Below are positions 17,726 to 25,354 of a DNA stretch of 64,000 nucleotides, piece after piece (position 1 is the first letter of the stretch; each line of letters opens with the position of its first letter). The notes below the pieces were generated by a model. The model saw only the letters and a list, made by a program, of their open reading frames with translations, was not told where the DNA came from and made no database searches. The translations under genes and the position numbers were made by a program. The stretch is taken from the NCBI GenBank assembly GCA_035549075.1, contig DASZRT010000118.1, forward strand, positions 33,277-97,276, written 5' to 3'. The stretch is from DASZFV01 sp035549075 (GTDB taxonomy: Bacteria > Myxococcota_A > Polyangia > Fen-1088).

Positions 17726-18529
17726 CTAGCCACCTTGAGCTTTGAAGAATTTTCCGAGGTCTTCGGCCAGTTGCCCGGCGGACGCCTCGAGGCAGTCCTT
17801 GTGCGCCCCGACCTTGTCCTGGGGCCGCGTGCCCGATTGCAGGCTCGCGCCCGCGTTCGTCCAGAGAATGATGCTCTTCGACGGCCACTTCGCGACCATC
17901 ACCTTGACGTCGCATGAAGTCTCGGAGCTGCCGCCGGCCGGCACGTCGTCGAGGCGCGTGATGTTGCCGTCGATGTAGAAGCCCACGAGCCCGGTCTTCG
18001 GGAAGACCTTCTGATCGGCGGGCGCCAGCGTCAGCGTCACGACGGGGAGCTTGGCGAGCTCCCGCGCAAGCGCGTCGTGCAGGATCTTGGCCGCGTCGGC
18101 GTTTGCGCTTTTGACGCCGCCAGTGAACGGACCAAAGTTCAAGTAGATCTTCGCCTTCTTGGAGCCGGTCTCGGCCGACACCAACGCGAGCGCCTTTTCG
18201 GTCTGCGCGCGCACGAAGGGATCGCCCTCGCGCTTGAGCAGCTCGCGCAGCGGATCGGCCGATTGATGGTCACCGAGCTGGCCCAGCGCCTGCGCCGCGA
18301 TCGCGCGGACGGTCTTGTTCTGATCGTCGAGCGCCTTGATGAGCGATGGCACGGCCTGCGGGTCGCCGAGGCGCCCGAGGACGAGCGCCGCCTGCACGCG
18401 CACCTTGTAGTTCGCGTCCTCGAGCAGCGCCTTGCAGAGGTCGTCGATCTTGACCTGCGGCGCCGCGCGCGCGACCAGCGTCGCCCCCAGCAGCAGCGCG
18501 GCCACGAGCGCCGCGAACCGGCCCTTCAC
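17726..18529 (-). CDS. Secreted HEAT-repeat protein
   Basis: 267 residues from a GTG that overlaps the kinase stop (GTGA). After a signal peptide (about 1-25, ending VARAAPQ) come two to three HEAT/PBS-lyase-like repeats (VRVQAALVLGRLGDPQAVPS, VRAIAAQALGQLGDHQSADP, then a third starting FVRAQTEKAL). A C-terminal beta-rich domain of about 140 residues has no family I know. HEAT repeats usually serve as binding scaffolds. The coupled order VanZ, kinase, HEAT, HAMP suggests an envelope-linked function. Confidence 0.75.
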   Translation of the reverse strand: MKGRFAALVAALLLGATLVARAAPQVKIDDLCKALLEDANYKVRVQAALVLGRLGDPQAVPSLIKALDDQNKTVRAIAAQALGQLGDHQSADPLRELLKREGDPFVRAQTEKALALVSAETGSKKAKIYLNFGPFTGGVKSANADAAKILHDALARELAKLPVVTLTLAPADQKVFPKTGLVGFYIDGNITRLDDVPAGGSSETSCDVKVMVAKWPSKSIILWTNAGASLQSGTRPQDKVGAHKDCLEASAGQLAEDLGKFFKAQGG

Positions 18530-19749
18530 GAGCGCTCCGATTCGGCGCCGCCGCGCATGGGCACGGGACCACGGCGCTGGCCCTTGAGCTCGAACGCGAT
18601 CGCGCAGCCGCCCTCGGGCAGGTCCTCGATCCACAGGTGGCCCTCGTGCAGCTCGACGACGGCGCGCGCGAGCGCGAGGCCGAGCCCGTAGCCCGCGCCC
18701 ACGGACAGGTGCGCGTACGGCTCGAAGAGGTTGAGGCGGTCGGCGCCCTGGATGACTTCGCCAGGAACGGAGACGCGGAAGCGGCTGCCGACGTCGGTCT
18801 CGACGACGCTCATGGCGACGTGGCCGCGCGCGGGCGCGCGCCGGAGCGCGCTCATGCCGAGGTTGAGGATCGCGCGACGGAGCAGCTCGCGGTCACCGTG
18901 CACGCGGCGCTCGGACTCGCCGGGCGGGCGCGAGAACGACAGCGCCTTCTCGGCGCTCGTCGCGTGACGCTGCAGCTCCTCGGCGACGTCGGCGCCCAGC
19001 TCACCGAGCGAGAGGCTCGTCTCGTGCGGGATGAGCCGGCCCGTCTCGTAGCGGTCGTAATCCTGCACCGTGCGGACGTGGGCCATGATCTGCGCGAACA
19101 CGGTGCGCGCATCCTCGACGCTTTCGAGGAAATTCGCCAGTCGCAGATCCCCCGGCGCGGGGCCGTGCTTCGCGAGGTAGTCGACGTTGACGTTGAGCGC
19201 GGCGAGCTGGCCCTGCAGATCGTGCAGGAAGTGGCTCAGCCAGCGGCGGCGGTCGACGATCTCGGTGCCCTGCTCGCGCTGCTTGCGCTCGAGCTGGCGC
19301 GTGAGCGCGCGCGTGCGCAGCAGCGCCCACAGACGCGTGCGCCGCTCCTGCGCGTCGGTGGCCGGGCCGAACACGGCGTCGGCGCCCGCGGCCCACGCGC
19401 GCAAGCGATGCGAACGCACGTCGTTGGGCGCGACGATGATGACGGCCGTGAAGTGCGTGCGCGGGTTGCTCTTGAGCCGCTGACACAGCTCGATGCCGCC
19501 GGCGGGCGGCAGGCGGTCGTCGACGAGCACGACGTCGGGCGGGTGCAGCAGCGCCTCTTCGAAGGCGGCGTCGGCGTCGACCGAGGTCTGCACGTTGATG
19601 CCCTGCCCGCGCAAGAAATCGAGCAACGGCCGCGCGACGGCGCGGTCGGACGCCGCCACGAGCCCTTCGACATCGCTCGGCAGCGACAGCGCTTGGTTGT
19701 GCGTGGTCCTCTCGTCGGGGAGCATCGACACGGAGCCCGGCGACATCAT
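18526..19749 (-). CDS. Receiver-histidine kinase hybrid with degenerate ATPase domain
   Basis: 407 residues: N-terminal receiver-like domain (about 28-140; acidic pair in DVVLVDDRLPPAGGIELCQR), helical dimerisation segment with candidate phospho-His (WLSHFLHDLQGQLAALNVNV, His173/176), and a HATPase-like domain (about 245-390). The G2-type segment GYGLGLALARAVVELHEG is present, but the N-box reads NLGMSAL with Ser at the usual Asn and no DxGxG box can be found, so ATP binding is doubtful. The ATG overlaps the VanZ stop; no DNA-binding output domain. It could be a phospho-relay or scaffold protein. Confidence 0.8.
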   Translation of the reverse strand: MMSPGSVSMLPDERTTHNQALSLPSDVEGLVAASDRAVARPLLDFLRGQGINVQTSVDADAAFEEALLHPPDVVLVDDRLPPAGGIELCQRLKSNPRTHFTAVIIVAPNDVRSHRLRAWAAGADAVFGPATDAQERRTRLWALLRTRALTRQLERKQREQGTEIVDRRRWLSHFLHDLQGQLAALNVNVDYLAKHGPAPGDLRLANFLESVEDARTVFAQIMAHVRTVQDYDRYETGRLIPHETSLSLGELGADVAEELQRHATSAEKALSFSRPPGESERRVHGDRELLRRAILNLGMSALRRAPARGHVAMSVVETDVGSRFRVSVPGEVIQGADRLNLFEPYAHLSVGAGYGLGLALARAVVELHEGHLWIEDLPEGGCAIAFELKGQRRGPVPMRGGAESERS

Positions 19750-20141
19750 AAAGCAGCCTTCGATTTTCCTCTACGGTCGATCGCGATGAGCCACTTCGTC
19801 GCGAGCCACGCGCCCAGGAAGCCACCGACAGCGTCGGCCGCGACATCGAGGACGTCGCTCGACCGCCTCGGCACGAACAGCTGGTGGAGCTCGTCGGTGA
19901 TCCCGTAGGCGACGGCGAACAAGCCGGCGCCGACGACGGTGCGCGCGCGCGACCGCGCCGTTCGCGGCCATGATGCACGCGCCACCAGCGCGCCGAGGCC
20001 GCCGTAGAGGGTCGCGTGGACGAGCTTGTCGAGCTGTGGGATCGACACCTTCGGGATCGCAGCCCCGGGGATTGAAGACAACCCGAACAGCAGCGCGCAC
20101 CACGCGACGACCGGCAGCCACAGCCGCGCCCGCGTCGTCAT
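19746..20141 (-). CDS. VanZ-like membrane protein
   Basis: 131 residues with four hydrophobic segments and the VanZ signature: WCALLFGLSSIPG at the N terminus, LDKLVHATLYGGLGALVAR, then YGITDELHQLFVPRRSSDVL and DVAADAVGGFLGAWLA. VanZ relatives are small membrane proteins linked to glycopeptide resistance or unknown envelope roles. ATG 20141 was chosen because the membrane domain begins there; the reading frame continues open upstream. The stop overlaps the kinase gene ATG (ATGA), making it the first gene of a coupled cluster. Confidence 0.85.
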   Translation of the reverse strand: MTTRARLWLPVVAWCALLFGLSSIPGAAIPKVSIPQLDKLVHATLYGGLGALVARASWPRTARSRARTVVGAGLFAVAYGITDELHQLFVPRRSSDVLDVAADAVGGFLGAWLATKWLIAIDRRGKSKAAL

Positions 20142-20217
20142 GAATTCCACGGTACCGGGTCGTCGGAACTGGCACAAGGTGTCAAAGCCAGTCATCACGC
20201 GCATTTCACGTTATCCC

Positions 20218-20227
20218 ACATGTAGGT
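20218..20227 (+). promoter_or_regulatory. ACATGTAGGT box upstream of the PilZ gene
   Basis: The same ten bases occur upstream of the SPOR-protein gene on the minus strand (46930-46939). The box abuts a T-run and the candidate -35 at 20231. A shared regulator site is possible. Confidence 0.35.
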
Positions 20228-20230
20228 TTT

Positions 20231-20258
20231 TTGACTTCATTGGGGCACAAGGTAAGAT
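20231..20258 (+). promoter_or_regulatory. Candidate sigma-70 promoter of the PilZ gene
   Basis: TTGACT (20231-20236) and TAAGAT (20253-20258) with a 16-base spacer. Transcription would begin near 20265, almost at the ATG at 20266, which would make the mRNA leaderless and favour that start over ATG 20257. Confidence 0.4.
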
Positions 20259-20718
20259 GCTTGGCATGGCGACCCAATCGGACCTGCCCTTCCCGCCCGT
20301 CGACGGCGAGGCCTCCTCTGAAGACGCGCGCGACGTCGCGACGTCGGCGATCCCCGCGCTCCGCGGCGCCGATCAGCGCGAGCACCTGCGCTTCGACAAG
20401 ATGTTCTCGGTGCGGGTCGAGTCGCTGCTCTTCGGCGAGATCTACTGCGTCGCGCGCAACATCTCGGCGGGCGGCGTGTTCCTCGAGATCGCCGATCCCC
20501 TGCCCCTCGGCGCCACCGTCCGCGTGTGCTTCCCCGTGCCCGACGGCTCGGGCGAGGTCGTCGCGACGGGCGAGGTGAAGAACCACTACTTCATCAACTT
20601 CACGCAAGGCGGGTCGAACCGCGCCGTCGCCGGCATGGCCGTTCGGTTCACCGCCTTCGAGAGCGAAGGCCACAGCTTGCTGTCCGACTGCCTCGCGAAG
20701 ATGAGGGTCCTTCACTAA
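20257..20718 (+). CDS. PilZ domain protein, likely c-di-GMP receptor
   Basis: 153 residues from ATG 20257 (150 if the ATG at 20266 is used, as the promoter spacing suggests). A Ser/Asp/Ala-rich lead of about 35 residues precedes a single PilZ domain. Both ligand motifs are intact: RxxxR in DQREHLRFDK and NxSxxG in ARNISAGGVFLEIADPLPLG. It should therefore bind cyclic di-GMP and act as a stand-alone adaptor. It is monocistronic, divergent from the VanZ gene and convergent with the next gene (no gap after the stop). Confidence 0.85.
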   Translation: MLGMATQSDLPFPPVDGEASSEDARDVATSAIPALRGADQREHLRFDKMFSVRVESLLFGEIYCVARNISAGGVFLEIADPLPLGATVRVCFPVPDGSGEVVATGEVKNHYFINFTQGGSNRAVAGMAVRFTAFESEGHSLLSDCLAKMRVLH

Positions 20719-22203
20719 CTATTCTTCGGCGCGCGGCCGCACGGTGATGGGGTCGGGTAAGTCGACGGCGGCGCCGGGCTCGATGGGGACTTCGGCTTCG
20801 CGCGCGCCGTTCACGATCGACAGGACGCGCGGGCCGACGCGGATCGAGATCTCGTAGGGCCCGGGCAGCAAGCCCGAGACGACGAACTTCCCCTCGCGAT
20901 CGATCTCGCCCACGGCCTTGCGCGGCAGCGCGAGCGGGGAGCGGCCGACGAGCACCGCGCGCGCGTCGGGATCGAGCGGCGTGCCCGCGACGGTGACGAC
21001 GCGCCCGCGCACGCGCGCCCCGCGGTGCGACAGCTTGAGCTCGAGCTCGGCCTCGAGATCTTCGGGCGTGATCTCAAGCTTCTCCGGCGGGTACAGCAGC
21101 ATCTCGCCATGGCGCGCCCACACGTAGTACGTGCCGGGCTCGAAGCGATCCTCGGCGAAGCTGCCGTTGGGATCGACGGTCCAGATGACGGGTGAGCCCG
21201 CGCCGACGCCGCCCGACGGCAGCGCGACGACGGTGGCGCCCGCTTGCTCGTCGCCGTCGGCGTCGAGGACGCGGCCGCGGATGACGCCCGTCTCGACGAG
21301 CTTGAACGTCACGCGCGGGCCGGGGACGGTCACGGGGTTCTTGAGCGTCACGGGCAGCCACCCGAACTTCGAGGCGCGCAGCGTGTAGCGGCGCGCGTCG
21401 AGGCCGCCCAGCGCGAACGTGCCGTCTTCGGCCGTGAGCGCCTCAGCCGAGGCGATGGGATCGTCGGCGTTGCGCAACGCCTGGATCGTCACGCCCGCGA
21501 CGGCGGTGCCCGCGGCGTCGGTGACGCGCCCCTTCTGCACGACCTCGGTGTCGAGGCGAAAGTTGTGCGTCGTCGCGCCGCCGCGATCGAGGTGCAGCTC
21601 GGAGACCTCGGTCGCGAAGCCGGGGTGACTCACGCGGATCGTGTACGGCCACGGGCCCGACGGCAGGCGCAGGTGGAACGCGCCGTCCTTCGCCGACGTC
21701 TCGTCGAGCAGCGGCGTGCCTTGGAACCACACGCGGATCTTCGCGGCGTCGACGCGGTGGCCGGCCTCGTCGCTCACGCGGCCCTGCACGACGGCCTCGG
21801 CGCGATCGGCGGTGTCGCGGCGGAAGACGTCGCGGCGAAACTCGAGCTCGGTCGGCAGCAAGCAGCTCGCGCCCGCGTGCCACGGCACGGCGCAATCGGG
21901 CGCGAGCGTCGTGCAGAAGTCGACGCAGCTGCCCGGGTCCTTCGGATCGCAGCTCGACATCGGCAACGTGTCGGGATCGGCGAGCGGCGCCGTCGGCAAG
22001 CGGCCCTCGCAATAGATGCAGCCCTCGGGGCGCTCGACGCAGCGGACGTCGCGCGCGTCGAGCGGCGTCGACGTGGCGTTCGGCGCCGTCGACGGGCCGC
22101 GGTCGCGCCGGCACGCGACGCCCAGCGCGGCCAGCACCACGCCCGCGAGCACCGCCGCGCGCGCGCCACGTGACGCCTCCTGCGATGTCGTCCTTTCCGC
22201 CAC
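20719..22203 (-). CDS. Lipoprotein with carboxypeptidase regulatory-like repeats
   Basis: 494 residues from a GTG. The type II signal peptide ends in lipobox GVAC near residue 31. A Cys-containing segment follows (EGCIYCEGRLPTAP), then four to five tandem CarboxypepD_reg/Cna-B-like beta-sandwich repeats, for example GRVTDAAGTAVAGVTIQALR, GRVLDADGDEQAGATVVALP and GRVVTVAGTPLDPDA. These are structural modules with no catalytic site; the protein is probably on the outer membrane surface or in the periplasm. Alone on this strand, divergent from tmk with a 36-base gap. Confidence 0.82.
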   Translation of the reverse strand: MAERTTSQEASRGARAAVLAGVVLAALGVACRRDRGPSTAPNATSTPLDARDVRCVERPEGCIYCEGRLPTAPLADPDTLPMSSCDPKDPGSCVDFCTTLAPDCAVPWHAGASCLLPTELEFRRDVFRRDTADRAEAVVQGRVSDEAGHRVDAAKIRVWFQGTPLLDETSAKDGAFHLRLPSGPWPYTIRVSHPGFATEVSELHLDRGGATTHNFRLDTEVVQKGRVTDAAGTAVAGVTIQALRNADDPIASAEALTAEDGTFALGGLDARRYTLRASKFGWLPVTLKNPVTVPGPRVTFKLVETGVIRGRVLDADGDEQAGATVVALPSGGVGAGSPVIWTVDPNGSFAEDRFEPGTYYVWARHGEMLLYPPEKLEITPEDLEAELELKLSHRGARVRGRVVTVAGTPLDPDARAVLVGRSPLALPRKAVGEIDREGKFVVSGLLPGPYEISIRVGPRVLSIVNGAREAEVPIEPGAAVDLPDPITVRPRAEE

Positions 22204-22239
22204 GGCTGCGTCCAGCGGTGTTAGTTATACGACGTCATC

Positions 22240-22869
22240 ATGACGCTCCAGCGCGCCATCTTCGTCGTCCTCGAGGGGATCGACGGGTCGGGAACGACGA
22301 CGCAGCTCGGCCGCGCCGTCGCTCACCTCGAGGCGCGCGGCCGGCGCGCGGTGGCGACGCGCGAGCCGAGCACGGGTCCTGTCGGGCGCCTGCTGCGCGA
22401 GCTGCTGCTGGGCCAGCACGCCCTGCCCGACGGAACGCCCGCCGACGGCAACGCGATGGCGCTGCTGTTCGCGGCCGATCGGCGCGACCACCTGCGCCGC
22501 GAGATCGAGCCCGCGCTCGTTGCCGGCGTCGACGTCGTCTCGGATCGTTACCTCATGTCGTCGCTCGCGTATCAGGCCGAGGAGGCCGACCGCGGCTGGG
22601 TCACGACCCTCGCGCGCGACGTCCGCCCGCCCGAGCTGACGCTGCTGCTCGACGTCCCCGTCAGCGTCGCCGCCGAGCGACGGCGCGCCGCCGGCCGCGT
22701 CGTCGAGCGCTACGACGCCGACGAGACCCAACGCCGCGTCGCCGAGCGCTACCGCGCGCTCGCAGCAGCCGATGCGACGGCCGTCGTCGTCGACGGCCGC
22801 GGCAGCGTCGACGAGGTCGCGCGCACCATCGCGGCGGAGATCGATCGAGTCCTAAAAGAGCGATCCTGA
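22240..22869 (+). CDS. tmk: Thymidylate kinase
   Basis: Phosphorylates dTMP to dTDP for DNA synthesis. 209 residues, the usual length. P-loop in FVVLEGIDGSGTTTQLG, the DR(Y/H) motif in VVSDRYLMSSLAYQ, the TREPSTGPVGRLLRELLLG segment and the LID region (AAERRRAAGRVVERYDADET). The glycine-rich P-loop ends in TTT rather than KTT, as in some archaeal and deltaproteobacterial enzymes. ATTATAC-like sequence (22225-22231) lies 9 bases before the ATG. Convergent with the kinase-like gene that follows. Confidence 0.9.
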   Translation: MTLQRAIFVVLEGIDGSGTTTQLGRAVAHLEARGRRAVATREPSTGPVGRLLRELLLGQHALPDGTPADGNAMALLFAADRRDHLRREIEPALVAGVDVVSDRYLMSSLAYQAEEADRGWVTTLARDVRPPELTLLLDVPVSVAAERRRAAGRVVERYDADETQRRVAERYRALAAADATAVVVDGRGSVDEVARTIAAEIDRVLKERS

Positions 22870-22883
22870 CTTCAGCCGCGACT

Positions 22884-22898
22884 TCGAGAAATTCTCGA
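22884..22898. terminator. Inverted repeat between convergent genes
   Basis: TCGAGAAATTCTCGA is a 15-base perfect palindrome around one base, between the tmk stop and the stop of the opposing gene. It is short for a hairpin but may contribute to termination. Confidence 0.25.
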
Positions 22899-22939
22899 CT
22901 TGGCGTCGAGTGCTTTTCGAGATCGCGATCAGCGGCGCG

Positions 22940-24976
22940 TCAGTGGTGCTTCTTCGAGGAGGACGCCGTCTTCTTCTTGGCCGCCGCCTTGGCGACGTGG
23001 TGCTTGGGCGGGCCCGTGTTGGCCTGCGCCTTCGCGGGCGCCTCGATCTTGGGCGCGGCGGGCGCCGCCGCGGCAGCGGGCGCCGCCGCCGCCGCGGCCG
23101 GAGCCGCGACGGGAGCGGGCGCGGCAGCAGCCGCGGGAGGCGGCGCGGGTGGAGGAGGCGCCGTGGCCGGCACCTCCGCCACCTTCGCCGGTTGCTCACC
23201 CGCGGCCGCGCCTGCGCTCTTCTTGCCGTGCATCGTGACGGCGATGACCGCGACGACGGCGATGACGATGGCGACGGCGACCGCGATGATCACGATCTTC
23301 TTGCCGCTGCCGATCTCGTTGATCATCTCGTTGTCGCTCATGCGCTCGCCCGGCATGACGCCGCCGACGGTTGGCATCGCCGTCTGCGTCGAGCCGCTGC
23401 GCAACGAGAACTTCTTGCGATCGTCGACGGTGACGGAGCCGTCGTCTTTGTAGCGGTCTTCGAGGGGCTTGGCCTCGTCGGCCGCGGCGACGTCCTCCGG
23501 AGCGGTCGTCGGCGCGGGCTTGCCCTTCCCGGCCGCAGCGGCCGCTTTGGCCTTCGCCTCGGCCACCATCTGCTCGACGTCGCCCTTCTTGAACCACAGC
23601 GTCTCGCGGAACGCCCCGGAGCCGCCACCACCACCGCCGCCCGATCCGCTGCCGCCGCCCCCGCCGGCCGCGCCACCCCCACCGCCGCCGGCACCGCCGC
23701 CCCCGCCGCCCGCCGGACCGCCCGCTGCCATCTGCATGGCGGGCGGAGGCGTACCGGCCGCAGGCGACGCGCCCGGCATCACGCCGGGGATCGCCGCGCC
23801 CGCGGACGGCAGCGCGACCATCGTCGCGGCGACGGCCGCGCCGTGCGTACGACGCGCGGCCTCGACGGCCGCGGCCACCTCGGGCGCGAGCGCTTGCGCC
23901 GGAGGCGCCGGCGTCGGGCCGACAGGCACCACCGCCGGCGGGGCGGAACCGTTGGCTGCATCGCGGGCAGCCACCGCCTGATTCACCAGATTCTGCACCT
24001 CGGGTGCTCCTCCCGCGAACATCATGGTCTTGGCGAACGCCGCACCTTTTTGACCACCGGCTTGGACCGCGGCGGGCCCGGCCGGCATGCCGACGACGCC
24101 CGCCACCTCGGCGAGGAACTGCCGCATCGTGAGCGGCCGTCGGCTCGAATTTTTGTCCATCGCCTTGAGGACGACGCGATCGATTTCGGGCGTCAGCCCC
24201 GGCGAGAGGCGGCTGGGCGGCGTGACCTCGCCCGTGAGCACCTGCTGCAGAACGGCCGCTGAGTCGGCGCCCGACGCGGGCGCGCGCCCCGTGATCAGCA
24301 AGTAGAAGATGCCGCCCAAGCTGTACGTGTTCGAACGCTGGTCGACGAGCTTGCCCTCGGCCTGCTCGGGCGACAGGTACTCGGGCACGCCAAACACCGT
24401 GTCGGTCACGGGCCACGGCGTGACGAAGTTGATGACCTTGACGACGTCGCCCGTGCCGACGAGCACGTTCTTCGCCGAAAGGTCGTGGTGCACGACGCCG
24501 ACCTTCTGGCCCTCGAGCAGCGCCTCGCCGATCTGCGCGACGAGCTTCTTCGCGCGGTCGACCGGCATCGCGCCCGACTCGGCGACGAGCTGATCGAGCG
24601 GGCGCCCGTCACACAGCTCGGTCGCCACGAACAGACGTCCGTCGCCGCCCCGCCCGAAGTCGACGATCTTCGCGAGGTGCGCGTTCTCGGCGCGCTGCAG
24701 CTGCTTGAGCTCGCGCTGCGCCCGCTCGCCCGCGGCGGGCGACGAGAACACGGCCGGCGTCACCAGCTTGTAGGCGACGTTCGCGCCCGTCTGCGTATCT
24801 TGGGCGAGCCACACCTCACCGCTGCGGCCACCGCCGAGGCGAGACGTCAGCGTGAAGCGCGGGGGCGGTGCATCGGCGACCAGGCGGCGCGGGCCTTCGG
24901 GGGTCGCGCACGTCTCCTGCGGGCAGAAGTTCGCGTCGTCAGGGTACTTGGTCTGGCAGTTCGGGCAGACTTTCAT
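22940..24976 (-). CDS. Zinc-ribbon Ser/Thr protein kinase homologue, likely pseudokinase
   Basis: 678 residues. A zinc-ribbon-like N terminus (Cys 4, 7, 18, 23) precedes a Hanks-type kinase fold (about 40-290). It has a modified Gly loop (LGGGRSGEVWLAQD), Lys70 in VAYK and Asp165 and Asn170 in HHDLSAKN. The DFG motif reads NFV (183-185), so the metal-binding Asp is lost. SPEQ and EIDRVVLKAM segments follow the family. A long Gly/Ala/Pro region, one membrane span near 560-582 and an Ala/Pro tail ending in Lys/His complete it. AGGAG precedes the ATG. Probably a signalling scaffold. Confidence 0.85.
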   Translation of the reverse strand: MKVCPNCQTKYPDDANFCPQETCATPEGPRRLVADAPPPRFTLTSRLGGGRSGEVWLAQDTQTGANVAYKLVTPAVFSSPAAGERAQRELKQLQRAENAHLAKIVDFGRGGDGRLFVATELCDGRPLDQLVAESGAMPVDRAKKLVAQIGEALLEGQKVGVVHHDLSAKNVLVGTGDVVKVINFVTPWPVTDTVFGVPEYLSPEQAEGKLVDQRSNTYSLGGIFYLLITGRAPASGADSAAVLQQVLTGEVTPPSRLSPGLTPEIDRVVLKAMDKNSSRRPLTMRQFLAEVAGVVGMPAGPAAVQAGGQKGAAFAKTMMFAGGAPEVQNLVNQAVAARDAANGSAPPAVVPVGPTPAPPAQALAPEVAAAVEAARRTHGAAVAATMVALPSAGAAIPGVMPGASPAAGTPPPAMQMAAGGPAGGGGGGAGGGGGGAAGGGGGSGSGGGGGGGSGAFRETLWFKKGDVEQMVAEAKAKAAAAAGKGKPAPTTAPEDVAAADEAKPLEDRYKDDGSVTVDDRKKFSLRSGSTQTAMPTVGGVMPGERMSDNEMINEIGSGKKIVIIAVAVAIVIAVVAVIAVTMHGKKSAGAAAGEQPAKVAEVPATAPPPPAPPPAAAAAPAPVAAPAAAAAAPAAAAAPAAPKIEAPAKAQANTGPPKHHVAKAAAKKKTASSSKKHH

Positions 24977-25160
24977 CCGGCTCCTGGCGTCGTGACGCTT
25001 GTTAGAACACCGCCCCGTGGCCCCTGACGGCAGGAGCGACGTTGCGACATGTTAACGCAGAAAACCGGCGAGAGATCAATTACGTGCACGACCGTCGCGA
25101 GACGCGCGCGCGCACGGAGCGTTTGGTCGGATCCCGAACGAAACGCTCGCGCCGGAGCGC

Positions 25161-25310
25161 TCAGGCGTTCTTGCCGGGCTCGCCGAGGCCGGCGAACAGA
25201 GCTTCTTCCGAGGGCGTCGAGCGCTTGCTGTCGATCGCCTTACGCTTCTTGCCCATGTTCGAGTGACGGCGAACGCGGCGCTTCCAGGTCTTGCGGGAAT
25301 TCGAGGCCAT
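25161..25310 (-). CDS. 49-residue highly basic protein of unknown function
   Basis: Starts at ATG 25310 with SNSRKTWKRRVRRHSNMGKK and ends with a milder tail (SEEALFAGLGEPGKNA). About a third of the residues are Lys or Arg, concentrated in the first 35, as in small ribosome- or nucleic-acid-binding proteins. AAAAGGCG sits about 11 bases before the ATG. It follows spoT by 44 bases on the same strand and may belong to that transcript. No family recognised; coding status is supported by start, spacing and composition only. Confidence 0.5.
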   Translation of the reverse strand: MASNSRKTWKRRVRRHSNMGKKRKAIDSKRSTPSEEALFAGLGEPGKNA

Positions 25311-25354
25311 AGCGGGACGCCTTTTACCAGGCTCGGCCCGGCGGGTCAAACCCC

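Noticed and set aside
23600..23730. Gly/Pro-coding GC-rich tract considered as a DNA repeat array
   Set aside because: It is the codon-level result of a poly-Gly linker in the kinase homologue, with no regular repeat unit.
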